A stretch of 64,000 nucleotides of DNA from Venturia oleaginea. Its lineage: Eukaryota; Ascomycota; Dothideomycetes; Venturiales; Venturiaceae. A program made the translations under genes and the position numbers. Where the stretch lies: contig JABMLP010000008.1 in assembly GCA_013176395.1 (NCBI GenBank), positions 62,001 to 126,000 on the forward strand. Direction: 5' to 3'. Positions 19,587 through 29,586 of this stretch are shown in pieces; position 1 is the stretch's first letter, and every line of letters begins with the position of its first letter. A model generated the notes under the pieces. The model worked only from the letters and a program-made list of their open reading frames with translations. It did not search any database and was not told where the DNA came from.

Positions 19587-20684
19587 TGACTGCATGAGGC
19601 CTCAATTAAGGCAATTGAGGCTGTCTATATACATGTAATACAAGGATAAACGAAGCCCTAATAACGTATACACAACGCATGTAACAACGTATCTTAATGA
19701 GTAACTTAATAGTAACCGATAATCGACTTAACACACGCACATAACTCAACAGGCCATGGCCGTACAGTATAGTGTATAGGATAGCCAGAAGATTGCGGAT
19801 GGGAACGGAGATCGGTCGCGGTTAAAGACGACCAGATGGAGAACATCGAGCGCCGATAATCGATGGGTTGGGTTTGTGTTTCAGGTCGTTTCTAGAATGC
19901 CAGACCCGATCTATATACACTCCTATCATCTAGGACGTGAATACGGTTTATATTTGGGAAATACGGATAAGTAAGGGAACGATATTTAGCGGATTTGGGG
20001 GGGAAAGATGGGTGCCTTGATACTTTGATGATATTGCTGAGTACTTTCTAATATCCTAGATATATATTGGTCAGCAAATACAGGTAGAGAATGCTTTGAA
20101 CCAATTTGATTTACGGATCTATATGCGGGACGCGCTAGAAACCGAGAGTACTTAGCGTATATATACCAATTCCATACAAATTGCTTAAAAGACCCTGCGC
20201 ATTATCCTCTGAGAGAAAGGGTCAAAACAACTGAATGGAGAGGATTTTTGAGTTTGAGCCGTGAATTTCCAGATCCCACGCCTGAATATATAATCACGCA
20301 GCGGAAGTTATGATAACGTAAGCACTCAGACCTCGAGAACTTAATGCATCACACAGCGAGGGATTCTAATATTCTGGCAGAATTGCTTAATGATAGCTCA
20401 ATTATCGCGATGTTATGGCTATTCTTAAGTTGCTAGGGTGGCTTCTAAATCAAGTATTCTAATTACTGCGGCGTGATAGATTATTCACTAGTGGGACTCG
20501 GCCAAAATGGCCGTGCACTTTTCTCTCTATTCAGTATTTTGGCCCTTACTCTGACCATTTCATCGTATCGTGATCTGAAGGGGGCCTGCAAAGAAAAAAC
20601 ATGTCTATACGTGGATATTCCTTACATCTAAACGTACAGTAGCCGCTGCGCCAAACCCTACATTACCAAAACAAGTCCCAAAGT
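19587..20684. other. Gap with a decayed copy of the peptide-coding segment
   Basis: 1.1 kb without a credible gene. Bases about 19762-19850 are a diverged copy of 19445-19540, with shared blocks 'agtatagtgt', 'ccagaagattgc' and 'agacgaccaga', but no open frame. The rest is AT-rich sequence with no feature I can name. Confidence 0.5.
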
Positions 20685-22023
20685 CTATAACTCATCATGA
20701 CCCCTGGCCACAGGGTCAGGTCGTCCACTGTCTTTATGCAAATCTACTCCTTGCTTGCCTCGCCATTTTTCCCACATGGCCCAAAAGTCCTTCTCCATGG
20801 GCTTGTCCATCTGGTCTGGTAACACGACCACGTACTCAACGAGTAGATTGCCATATGCTGTGTCGCCTTCTTGATGTTCTTTGTGCCATATTGGCATGCC
20901 CTCTTTCTTGACCACTTCCACAAGGCCCGGTTGTACGACTTCGCCACGTTTTCGTGATAACTTGACGGAGTGGCCGTCCAGATGTGTAACATTGCGCGTC
21001 CAGTCGCCCATCCATGCTTCCCGTAGCGACAAGACTTCACGCCAGAAAAGGTCGTTGCCGCGCCTTCGGAAGAATGTGCCGTCTGTTCGCTCCATAGGGT
21101 CCTCGGCGCCCTCCCCCAATGCTGGGTCTGCTTCATTGACCTCGATGACCAAGTCTCCTGCTTCCCAGTCCGGTGATTCGTCTGCCTCATTTTCGAATGT
21201 CACCTGCGCGTCCGCTGGCATACCCTTCTCAAGTACTAAAGTATGCTTCTCTTGCTCCCTGACCACTCTCTGCCCAGAACAAACCGGACATGGCGATTTG
21301 ATAGTTTTGCCTTGGCCGTTACAAGCGCTGCACTGCACTTGCACTTGCTGGAAGATTCCCGGGGCAATGTTATGTCGTTGTATCCTCACACCGTGACCTC
21401 CACACTCTTTACACGTCTCCACAACGCCATCCTGGCTCCCTGACCCCTCACAAGCACTGCAAACGGCCTGCTTCTCGATTGTAAATTCCTTCTCCACTCC
21501 GGTGTAGAAATCTCGTAGGGGCAATTTGATAGCAGCGTTCTTATCTGGTCCCCTCCTCACACCATGTCCACCATGTCCAAAATGCCCTGAGCCGCCAAAG
21601 AAGCGCGAGAACAAGTCGAAGGGATCGTGTCCTCCTCCACCGCCACGGCCTCCTTGATTATGCTGTTTCAATCCCTCGTGACCGTATTGATCGTAAATTC
21701 GTCGGGTTTCCGTGGAGGAGAGGGCATCGTAGGCTTCAGCTATTTGCACGAATTTGTCGTGGGCAGAATCATCGCCGGGGTTCTTATCTGGGTGATATTG
21801 TTTTGAGAGACGGCGGTAGGCCTTTTTTATGTCGCGATCTGAAGCGTCTTTTGAAAGTCCCAGGAGCTGGTTGTGGTGTCAGTTTTTTGAACCTAGCTTT
21901 CTGGTCTTTGATATATTTTGAGAACTCCGGGTAAGTAATATATACCTTGTAGTAGTCCTCTGCACATAAGACTAGTAATGCATATGAGAGGACGAGTAGA
22001 GCAGTCCAAGAAGGGAATAACAT
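20685..22023 (-). CDS. SCJ1: ER-lumenal Hsp40 (DnaJ type I, SCJ1-like), two exons
   Basis: CDS complement(20685..21866, 21946..22023), 419 residues. Co-chaperone that stimulates ER Hsp70 (BiP/Kar2) in folding and degradation of secretory proteins. Residues 1-21 are a signal peptide. A J domain follows directly (DYYKLLGLSKDAS..., HPD in QYHPDKNP), then a Gly-rich linker and four zinc-binding repeats (CSACEGSG, CKECGGHG, CSACNGQG, CPVCSGQR). The C-terminal substrate-binding domain ends in HDEL, the ER-retention signal. The 79-nt intron (GTATAT...ACCAG) splits the J domain after DYYK, and removing it restores the invariant LLGL. Length and layout match the family. Confidence 0.95.
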
Positions 22024-22420
22024 TTTGAGACCCCGGTTGCGCCGCGTGTCCTCCTCTGATGAGGGAAAGGTGTATTAGTGCGATTTTTGCTCAAATGAGT
22101 GACGGAGGGTGAGAGGGAGTTTGGGAGAGGTAAAACATTGAGGAAGAGTGCTGTTGTTTAGAGTAAATCTTCTATCAAATACTGCTACTTGGTGAAATCT
22201 GTCAACTACGTCGCCGGATTAGGAATGCCAAGAAAAAAGGGTCTTCGGAAGGATGCACCGACCTCAACTCTATCACATTCAACACCACACAACACACTAC
22301 TTAACAACCATTGCCCAGGCGCTTTAGGATTGCTGTTCCGCTGGGCATTATTTTACAACAACAATTCCATCGGATTCATCAATTTTTCCCTCCCCCTTGA
22401 TGAAAATACTTGATCATGAT
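22024..22420. promoter_or_regulatory. Upstream region of the DnaJ gene
   Basis: About 400 bp between the DnaJ start and the fossil gene. Short chance frames only, and no regulatory motif I would defend. Confidence 0.3.
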
Positions 22421-23338
22421 CGAAAGCTGCGAAAAATGCTCAGAGGTGGCAAAGTCTCCAGCCAATCGCGCTGATGTTGAGACTGTATCTCACAAGAAGG
22501 ATAATGTTCCCATTTAGCCTGTGTTCTGAGATATTCATGCTAAATTCGCGGCGGTCTCTGATCTACCAGAAGAGATCTACAAGATGACAACCGCAAACCT
22601 CGAGCTTAATTACAAGCGAATTCAATATTAGGAGAACTGCAAACAGATCCCTCAATGTCTTGGACATCCATTGGATCATCCGTGCAGTTCTCAGATGGGT
22701 TTTGGGCTCACGGCAAAGTCTTTTGCCATGTGGCACTAGGTTCAAGTGCAAAGATGGGTGGCGCGTCGTATTTTCTGTCTGCTGGCGCACAACGTCTACA
22801 ATTGAACGGGCCGCTTCAAGAACCTCTTCTGTCTCTTGAAGCATCTAACGTAGGAGATCCCTCTCGCGAGACTAAGCCAAGGATTACCCTCTCCCTTCCT
22901 GGTTGTGAAGTTAGTCGGTATACCAATTTGACGATCAACTTCTACTCGGACACGCGTCTGGCAACTGTCATAATCGCTCACGAAACCGGTTCCTCGCTTT
23001 TGACCGTCCAATGTTCAACTCAACCACTTATATCAGACCAGGCACCAGCCTTCAGTCTTTGGTGCGTACAATGAACTCCGGGCAATGAGGTCGAAAGCTT
23101 TGAGAGTGAGATAGTGCGGGTTACCCTTGGTCGTTCAACAGGAGATAATTACCGTCGAGTTGGTTTGGTCTCGTTGTCGGGAAAACCAGATCGTAGTGCT
23201 GAGCCCGAAATGCTGAGGGCAACGATTGTTTTGTTCTGAGACGGAAATGTGGATTTGCGTCTGGAGATTTCTGAAGTCGAGTTCGACAAAGTTAGTGAGG
23301 ACTGGATGCATATATATGTAGTCTCTGCTCCGTCTTAA
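22421..23338 (+). pseudogene. Unrecognised fossil gene with several stops
   Basis: The plus strand gives protein-like stretches broken by stops and frame changes. A short frame starts at about 22417 and ends in TAG, and a piece reading DLPEEIYKMTTANLELNY ends in TAG near 22630. From 22655 one frame runs to a TAA at 23336-23338 except for TGA at 23072-23074 and TGA at 23237-23239. The last part (IVRVTLGRSTGDNYRRVG, then DLRLEISEVEFDKVSEDW) looks like real coding sequence. I could not assign a family. Confidence 0.4.
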
Positions 23339-23549
23339 TGGACAACGGCTGGATTGATCGGTGAACAGACATATACACGTGACCGAGACCAGGAAATCTG
23401 ATTATACGTAACTCAAGCAGCTTCGTGAAAAACACATTGGATTCGTCTAAGTATCTACTAATAGGCCTCGGGTCGTTTAGGAATACCTGCAGTTTGTTCT
23501 CCAGCTGGGAGTACATTGCATAATCATAGTGCTGTTTATCCTTGTCCAA
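23292..23549 (-). CDS. Short unrecognised frame
   Basis: 85 codons on the minus strand, overlapping the end of the fossil gene. The stretch NKLQVFLNDPRPISRYLDE looks protein-like, but there is no domain, no neighbour in phase and no clear splice partner. It may be a remnant exon or chance. Confidence 0.2.
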   Translation of the reverse strand: MDKDKQHYDYAMYSQLENKLQVFLNDPRPISRYLDESNVFFTKLLELRIIRFPGLGHVYMSVHRSIQPLSIKTEQRLHIYASSPH

Positions 23550-23735
23550 TCAAAATCATCCATCTTGCTTTCGTGGCACTATGCTTGGAACTCCAGAACC
23601 CTTCCCTAAACAACTCACATACATAATAAGACGCCGTGATAATAAACATTAGGCTGATCGCTCACAGCCTTGCGCTAGAGCTGATCTGATTGCCAAGAAA
23701 GGGTCCATAGTTCCAGTTTGCCACCTGTACAACTA

Positions 23736-23968
23736 TGTCACGGAGTGACACTGAGAATGTTACCATGAACTGGTATACACGTGACTTCAGCGCACGAACC
23801 AAGGAATCCCATATATACCTTGCGATTCCTCCCTGTACTTAGATTCTTCACGCAATGTTTTGATCCTTAGAACGATACTACCATTGACTTCTATCACGCC
23901 CGCTTATAGCTAGCACGGCTAATCATTTGTCAACGTGATCTACGACTGCTTCTATTGCTCCCGTGACA
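23736..23968 (+). repeat. Solo LTR, 233 bp, TSD AACTA
   Basis: Begins TGTCACGGAGTG and ends CTCCCGTGACA, with near-perfect terminal inverted repeats. It is flanked by AACTA at 23731-23735 and 23969-23973. A TATA-like catatata lies about 85 bp into the LTR, followed by a short segment (cctgtacttagatt) resembling the left-hand element family. No internal sequence adjoins, so it is the product of LTR-LTR recombination. Orientation is taken from the TATA motif. Confidence 0.88.
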
Positions 23969-24263
23969 AACTACATTCATCGGAACAACCACATAAATTA
24001 TCAAACTATCGCTGCTATAATCGTATTTTTCCCAAAAGATCATTTTCTGTAAATCATAGAGACTTATAGCGTCCGAAACTTGGGAAACATCTTGTTTGAC
24101 GACGATTCTTCACGTCATAGACGATTGTGGGAAAGCCCCGGCTTCTTCTTAAGACAAACATGCCACACATTTGCTACTATCTGCAGAGCTTGAGAATGCC
24201 TTTTTTATACAGAATCGAGTCCGTCTCAGAATTTGGGGACTTGATTTGACGAGATTACCTATC

Positions 24264-24594
24264 CTACGCCGAGTAGGTCTCGTGCAACTTGGCCTCAAGT
24301 CTTTCCACAACATTTTCCAGTCAGTCCACCGAGCGATCAAGAAGCTCAAAAAAATCCATGACCTTCTCGGACATCAACTTGTCTGTAATGTGGTTTTCAG
24401 CTTTTCGGGCGAAAATTCGTGGCTTGGCGATTGCCTTGAATACTTGGTCAGGAGACGCTCCTTCCTCTTTCAGGTCCGCAACCTTATCCTATTCAGCGGT
24501 GACTTGCCTAAGAATTCGAGTATTGCGATTCTCAAGCTTGAAGTTCTTTGGCGTCCCCTTAGCGCCAACGGCTAGTGTTGAATTAAGAGCTGTT
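24264..24594 (-). pseudogene. Decayed ORF with TAG and TGA in frame
   Basis: A single minus-strand frame of about 110 codons reads like a protein (KVADLKEEGASPDQVFKAIA, then RKAENHITDKLMSEKVMDF) but is broken by TAG at 24489-24491 and TGA at 24321-24323 before ending in TAG at 24264-24266. Either stop could come from CAG or CGA by a C-to-T change, as RIP would cause, though two sites prove nothing. I do not recognise the family. Confidence 0.4.
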
Positions 24595-24717
24595 CAGGAA
24601 AGTATTCATTGAAGACTTAGAAACAGCTTGTGGAGGGAAGAAAAGATTGAATGGCTTACTCGCCTAAGTGATGGCATAAAGCCTGACTATATATACACTA
24701 GAAGTGAAAGTATGAGG

Positions 24718-24912
24718 TCATTGCCTGAACATCACGTGATACCAAGACGCCCCTATCCCAAGATGTTTCAACATTAGCTGCTGGTTTAGACTCATCTTCG
24801 TCTTCTCTCTCGACTGCCTTGTGCTGTCGGCGAGTATCTGGCGCTTCCGACTCGGGGTCGATCGACTTTCGCTGGGATGCTCGTTTGCGTGGCGAGTGTT
24901 CAATCTATCGCT
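24718..24912 (-). pseudogene. Other half of the interrupted remnant
   Basis: An open minus-strand frame reads NTRHANEHPSESRSTPSRKR...MSLNQQLMLKHLGIG and ends at 24718. It lies directly across the retroposon from 25916-26270 but one frame off. It may be the C-terminal part of the same broken gene or a chance frame. Confidence 0.25.
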
Positions 24913-24925
24913 TCTCAGAGCTCCC

Positions 24926-25915
24926 TTGGCAAGAGTAGGTGCGCGATATAGCAAGCAGGGAGAGCGACTAGCAGCAGATAGGCTCCGACTATAAGACGAC
25001 AGGTCTACAACACAATCGGTGCGACACGATACGGCAGCTGCTAGAGAACCTCATCTACTATCGTCTCCGCAAACCGTCCTGCTGCAAGCTGATGTCCAGA
25101 GCCTTGAGCCTCTCCCCAAACTGTTGCGTCCCAGTTATGGCATTGGCAAGAGTAGGTGCGCAACACAGTAAGCAGTAAGGACGTATAGAAGGAGCTTATT
25201 GGCGGCAAATCCCCTCCCTACAAGCCAGCAGACGTAGCCTTGAGCCTCTCCCCAGACTGTTGCGTCCCAGTTATGGCATTGGCAAGAGTAGGAGCGCGAT
25301 ATAGCAAGTAGGGAGAGCGACTAGCAGCAGGTAGGCTCCGACTATAAGACGGCAGGTCTATAGCACGATCGGCGCCATACAATACGGCAGCTACCAGACA
25401 GCCTCGTCCACGGGCATACCCGGAGTATCACACCCAAGCAGCGAAATCACGACTACGATGGTTACTATTGTCTCCAGCATCACACAACCAAATACACCGC
25501 CGCATAGGAATCTGGTGCAAGGCAACTTTCACAAGCAGAAACATACTTAGGGAACCCATTGGCCTTGAGGGATAAGGCGAAACAGATAGACAAAGCTGAG
25601 CATTAGAGGGAGACTGTAGGTAGAAGGATAGCGAAACACGAGGCATTGCCTCTTGAGTCTACATAGCACAGATATACTAGCAGAATAACCAGTATCTACA
25701 AGAGCCAGCGGGCATTTGGAGATACTGGTTAAGGGAAAAGAGGGAGGACGGAGGGGACAGCTGGTCTTGTTTCAGTGAACGGGGCGAAGTGGGGCGCGGT
25801 GGATTATATAATCTATCACGTGTCGGCTGTCTGATGAAGTCCTCCTAACCGGACATAGCTGCCTGATTAAGCGGCTGCAACCGAGTAGGATAAAATCAAT
25901 CAATCAATCAATCAA
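24926..25915 (+). mobile_element. Non-autonomous retroposon, 990 bp, AATC tail, 13-bp TSD
   Basis: Ends in a microsatellite tail (ATCA/AATC repeats, about 25894-25915) and is flanked by the 13-bp direct repeat TCTCAGAGCTCCC (24913-24925 and 25916-25928). A 3' simple-repeat tail with a TSD of this length is the mark of LINE-type target-primed insertion. I see no reverse transcriptase or other long frame. The 5' half is built of repeated modules: 'ttggcaagagtagg' starts copies at 24926, 25143 and 25279, and 'gccttgagcctctcccca' occurs at 25101 and 25237. Near the tail is a small hairpin GTCC...GGAC after CTGATGA. It splits a decaying gene. Confidence 0.75.
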
Positions 25916-26270
25916 TCTCAGAGCTCCCAAATTTTGTTGCGTTGCTCTGGCGATTCTGATGTTCATCTTTGATGGCCAGCGTATGTATGTCTGTCTTCGC
26001 AGTGGTTAAATCTTTCTCGTTGACGTTCTCGTTGGGTTGCGCTACAGTATTGTAATCAACAGCAGTTGATTGGCTCTGGGCGGCAGTCGACCCATTCAGC
26101 GCAGTGGTTGACTTATGCTGATCAGTGGTAGACAGGCCATGGTGATAGCTGATTGCTTCCGGGCAGTGGCGAGCTCATTCCGAGCGGTCGGTACGCCCTG
26201 AGCAGATCTCTGATTCTGTGGAGCTGGCCCGACACAAAAGATGGTATCAACATGGCGACGGAAGTACTAA
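25916..26270 (-). pseudogene. Ser/Thr/Gln-rich gene remnant cut by the retroposon
   Basis: On the minus strand one frame reads GLSTTDQHKSTTALNGSTAA...ATKFGSSE up to the retroposon TSD. The upstream piece (SAQGVPTARNELATARKQSA) is in another frame, joined only by a shift near 26135. Beyond the retroposon the joined pre-insertion sequence would stop within a few codons (KR stop), while a different frame (24718-24925) stays open. Low-complexity composition and no recognised domain. Confidence 0.4.
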
Positions 26271-26595
26271 CACCAGGACAATTTGGAGGTAACGGAAGGG
26301 GTAGGGATGTCTAACCAAGATAATTCTGAGATGGGAAGTAGGTATATTTGAGGGACTTTGATACACGGGTTCTCCAGGCGAGGGATGGAATGTCGACTCG
26401 ACTTTCATGAGTGACTAGGGAGTACCCGCATACAGGACTGAGGGGAAATATATTCTAGTTCTAAACGAGAAGGCCGAGCACCATGAGCGGCAGGACCTCA
26501 ATATTATTATTATTGCTCTCGGCTTTTATCCAACCGTGGTCCGCTCCTCGCTCACCGAAACATCGCTCAGTAGGCTTACTCTGCAGACAAGTGGT

Positions 26596-28097
26596 CTACA
26601 ACTCAGACTTCGTGCCTAGGCCCAACCAATCCGCACCCCTTCGAGTCACCCAGTATCCCTTCTCAACCTGAGGCCCATACCAATTCCGCCTCGTCCAAGC
26701 TGCAAAAGATAAGACCCAGCAAAACCCAACGACCCTCCAAAATCGGTTTATCTTGATGCCGAGGACTTCGCGTCCAAATGCGATAACGTGGTCCTCGAGC
26801 ACGATTGCAAGTGCTTGGAAGAAGAAGAATCGCATGTCCCCGAGATCGTGACCGACTGCGAATATGGAACCCATGGAGTGAGTAAGTCCGGTAGCGAGGA
26901 AACCGGCGAAGAGCTTCACGTAGCGAGAGGCGAATGTTCCGGGTTTGAGATTGAATATGTCGCGGGCGAAGAAGAGGCCGAAGGTGGTGGCGATCTAGCC
27001 ATGCGTTAGAAGGATATACAGCGAGAAGAGAGACAAAGGAGGGTAAAACGTACTCGTCGCATCAGGAGATGTCGATATTCACTATACGACCAGAAAATTA
27101 ATGCATTCCACAAAGAGAGCAGGGAAAGTCTACTTACGACCAATATTGTCGTACTGTATACAATTGCGTGTAGTCTCCAAACATGGGTGGGAGTTCGTGC
27201 GGCGCCCATATTCTCAGGGCTGCTGCTATTGCATAGACTGCTGAAGTTGCCATACTCATGCTAAGGTTCACGTGAATGTACCACATCGACGAGCAGAGCA
27301 ACTGCATGGGAAGAGAAAGGGAGAAGAATTGTGGGGGGGTGGTTTCTCTCCAGTATCCACCAAATGGCATTGAAGAAGCAAATGCTAGCAATGAGTCGTC
27401 GATGAGTTTGAAGAGGGGAACTCGTAGGAATTGTATTATGACGAATTTCCTTGTGTATGTTAGTATATTGCGGTAATCTGTATATTGTGGATAGTTGGAG
27501 CAGGAAATGGCACTGAATATCCGGTTGAAAGCATTGCGTGGAGCTAGAGAGAGTTACATGCGAGGAGCTAGAGAGATACATGCGAGCCATTGATGAGAAT
27601 CTCATGTCGACGACTTACCAGCGACTATAATTCCGATCCGGAGCCTGTGGCACATTTTTGACCTGATGAGACCATCCCACTCCTCTTATGGCCAAAGTAT
27701 ATCCAAAGCTCCAAACCAATCTATTCCAATAACCTTGCGGCACGCGGGACTCCTCCTCTCCATCTTTTCTTTGAACTTCATGAGACGACGCACCGCTCGT
27801 TTTATGCCACTTCTCTTTGTCCGGATTACTCAGTACCACTCGGTCAACCCAGTTACACAGCATAGTTCCATGAATCGATAAGAACATGTAGGACTCGGCA
27901 TATGGCGCATCGAAGCGATATCTAAGCGCCGTCCATGTTACTGCTGCAAAAAGTATTGCGCTGAGAATTGTACGAAGCTTGGTCGGCTGAAAGGCACAAA
28001 TCAAAGGGAGTAAAAGTAGAGATTCAGCCTGAGCGAAAAGAATCCAAACAGAGGAAATGGGCTGGCGCTGATGGAAAGGGGTCCATAACGCAATCAT
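26596..28097 (-). CDS. Wax-synthase-like membrane O-acyltransferase, four exons
   Basis: CDS complement(26596..26994, 27054..27081, 27138..27449, 27619..28097), 405 residues. A multi-pass membrane protein of the fungal wax-synthase-domain family, whose characterised members transfer acyl (often acetyl) groups to hydroxyls of terpenoid and meroterpenoid products. Family marks: RGVGWSHQVKNVPQ before the first intron, RNYSRWKFV across it, a region SMPFGGYWRE...MFGDYTQLYTVRQYWS, and near the C-terminus LFAGFLATGLTHSMG, where the His is the presumed catalytic residue, followed by two hydrophobic segments. All junctions are in phase; one exon is only 28 nt. It lies 1.5 kb from an SDR and 3.5 kb from a P450. 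The substrate is unknown. Confidence 0.85.
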
Positions 28098-29586
28098 CGT
28101 GGAGGCGAAGAGGTTGGATATGGCTATGTGCGGATGATGGTCCGGATTTAAAGGAGATATCTCATCTGATCTGTACGGGTCTGTTGGCGATCAATTGAGA
28201 TACATAGTATTCTACTTCTACTATTCTGGGTTCATAGTGCGCTATGACAGGCTTTGCGATCAGCAATGCGGACTTCCTTTCTTCGGCCTGTTTACCGGGC
28301 TGACCTCGACAAGGTCTATGATATACACCATGTCGTTGAATATATTGCCACCAGGGACCCCAAGACTGACAGGGTTCTACTGAATTTTTTTCAATGAGAC
28401 CATAGTTCAAGCCAACTATAGTCTTTCCGGATCTCTGTGGCATCAAACTTAGTAAGCGCATGAGTTCCTGGCGCAGACGACACGAATGCTGGTTGGCGTC
28501 AAACACGCGTCTTGATACTCCTGAGAGAAAGTACTGCCAGGACCATCGATCGTTATTTTTATCTTGACCCTAGCGACTGTGTTCTGATTGATCCGCAAGC
28601 CTGTCACTTGTACGTTTCTCGTGGAGCGGCCCCATACAACTGCTCACTCGCATATTTTCTTTTGAGTCCATCTGTGGGGCAAGAGGGGTCGTAACGAGGA
28701 GGATAAACGGCGCCAAGGACATTATTTGTGGTAGCTATAGGCTGTACTTCTGTTACTATCCATAGCTATGATTCTCAACCCTAATTATTACTCATCGTCT
28801 GGATATTGGCCGGCTTGTCTTTCCCCGACTTCTTGATAAGCTAAATTCTCCCTCAAAGTCCTTGTAGCTTCATGTTGCGTCGAATCCAAGCCGGAATTCC
28901 CGATCGTACAAACCTCGTATCAGGATACCAGCCAGGGTCGCTTACTCGGATCCAATTTCGATATGATTGGTGGAGGAAAATGGGCTCAACGCCGGGGTGT
29001 TAGCAAAAAGAAACTTGAGACAGAATACCGTGACAAATGCATGTTGTGCTTAGTACATCAAACATGCACATTCTTCGAGTTCTTTTTACTGATTGATTGA
29101 GTGATTCTCAGAGCTCTGCCCAGTAGTAAAGCTGTAGTACAGTCCAGTTAAAATAAGTAGATTAGTTGATATTTTCCCTTTACTGGGCCTTTAGTAATGA
29201 GATCTGTACTATAGCTTAGTAAAAGCCTCCGGAACGGTCCTATCCGCGTCCTTGGCCATCAATGCATCGATCACCTTGGCGTAGATCAGAATTTCGGGCG
29301 TTATTACTCAGTTGATCAAAGAAAACTTGAAGAATGTGCACATTGATGCACAAAGCACAATAGTATTTGAAGCCTTTGTCTTGACAAAATCTTGTGTACG
29401 CAAATTCGAGTGCATATGTATCTAGAAAGAATAAGGGGGCACGCGCTCTAGCCTCATTTGTCATATCATGCCCGATGCAGCCTAGCTTCTGTAGAGAATC
29501 CCAACCACGTCCCATGTTGCTAAATTCCTCCATCACCATTTCTATCACCTTTTCCATCACTCTCATCATGGGAATCTCGAGCCAGA
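28098..29586. other. Gap between acyltransferase and SDR genes
   Basis: 1.5 kb with short chance frames only. It contains the acyltransferase promoter region and, at 29118-29227, an imperfect inverted repeat. Nothing else recognised. Confidence 0.4.
29118..29227. repeat. Imperfect inverted repeat, about 110 bp
   Basis: The left arm 'gtaaagctgtagtacag' (ending 29142) pairs with 'ctgtactatagcttagt' starting at 29204. A second short pair is gcccagta (29118) and tactgggc (ending 29188). It could be a MITE-like relic; I found no flanking duplication. Confidence 0.35.

Noticed and set aside
22655..23074. 139-codon plus-strand frame as a functional gene
   Set aside because: The same frame continues after its TGA to another TGA and a TAA, so it reads as part of a fossil and not a complete protein.
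24171..24612. Two plus-strand frames of more than 100 codons
   Set aside because: Antisense to the minus-strand decayed ORF, whose composition is more protein-like.
25843..25868. Hammerhead-ribozyme-like core (CTGATGA, then GTCC...GGAC) near the retroposon tail
   Set aside because: The order of CTGATGA and stem II fits, but the conserved GAAA after the stem is missing (ATAG instead) and no stem I/III pairing was evident. Could be a decayed ribozyme at most.
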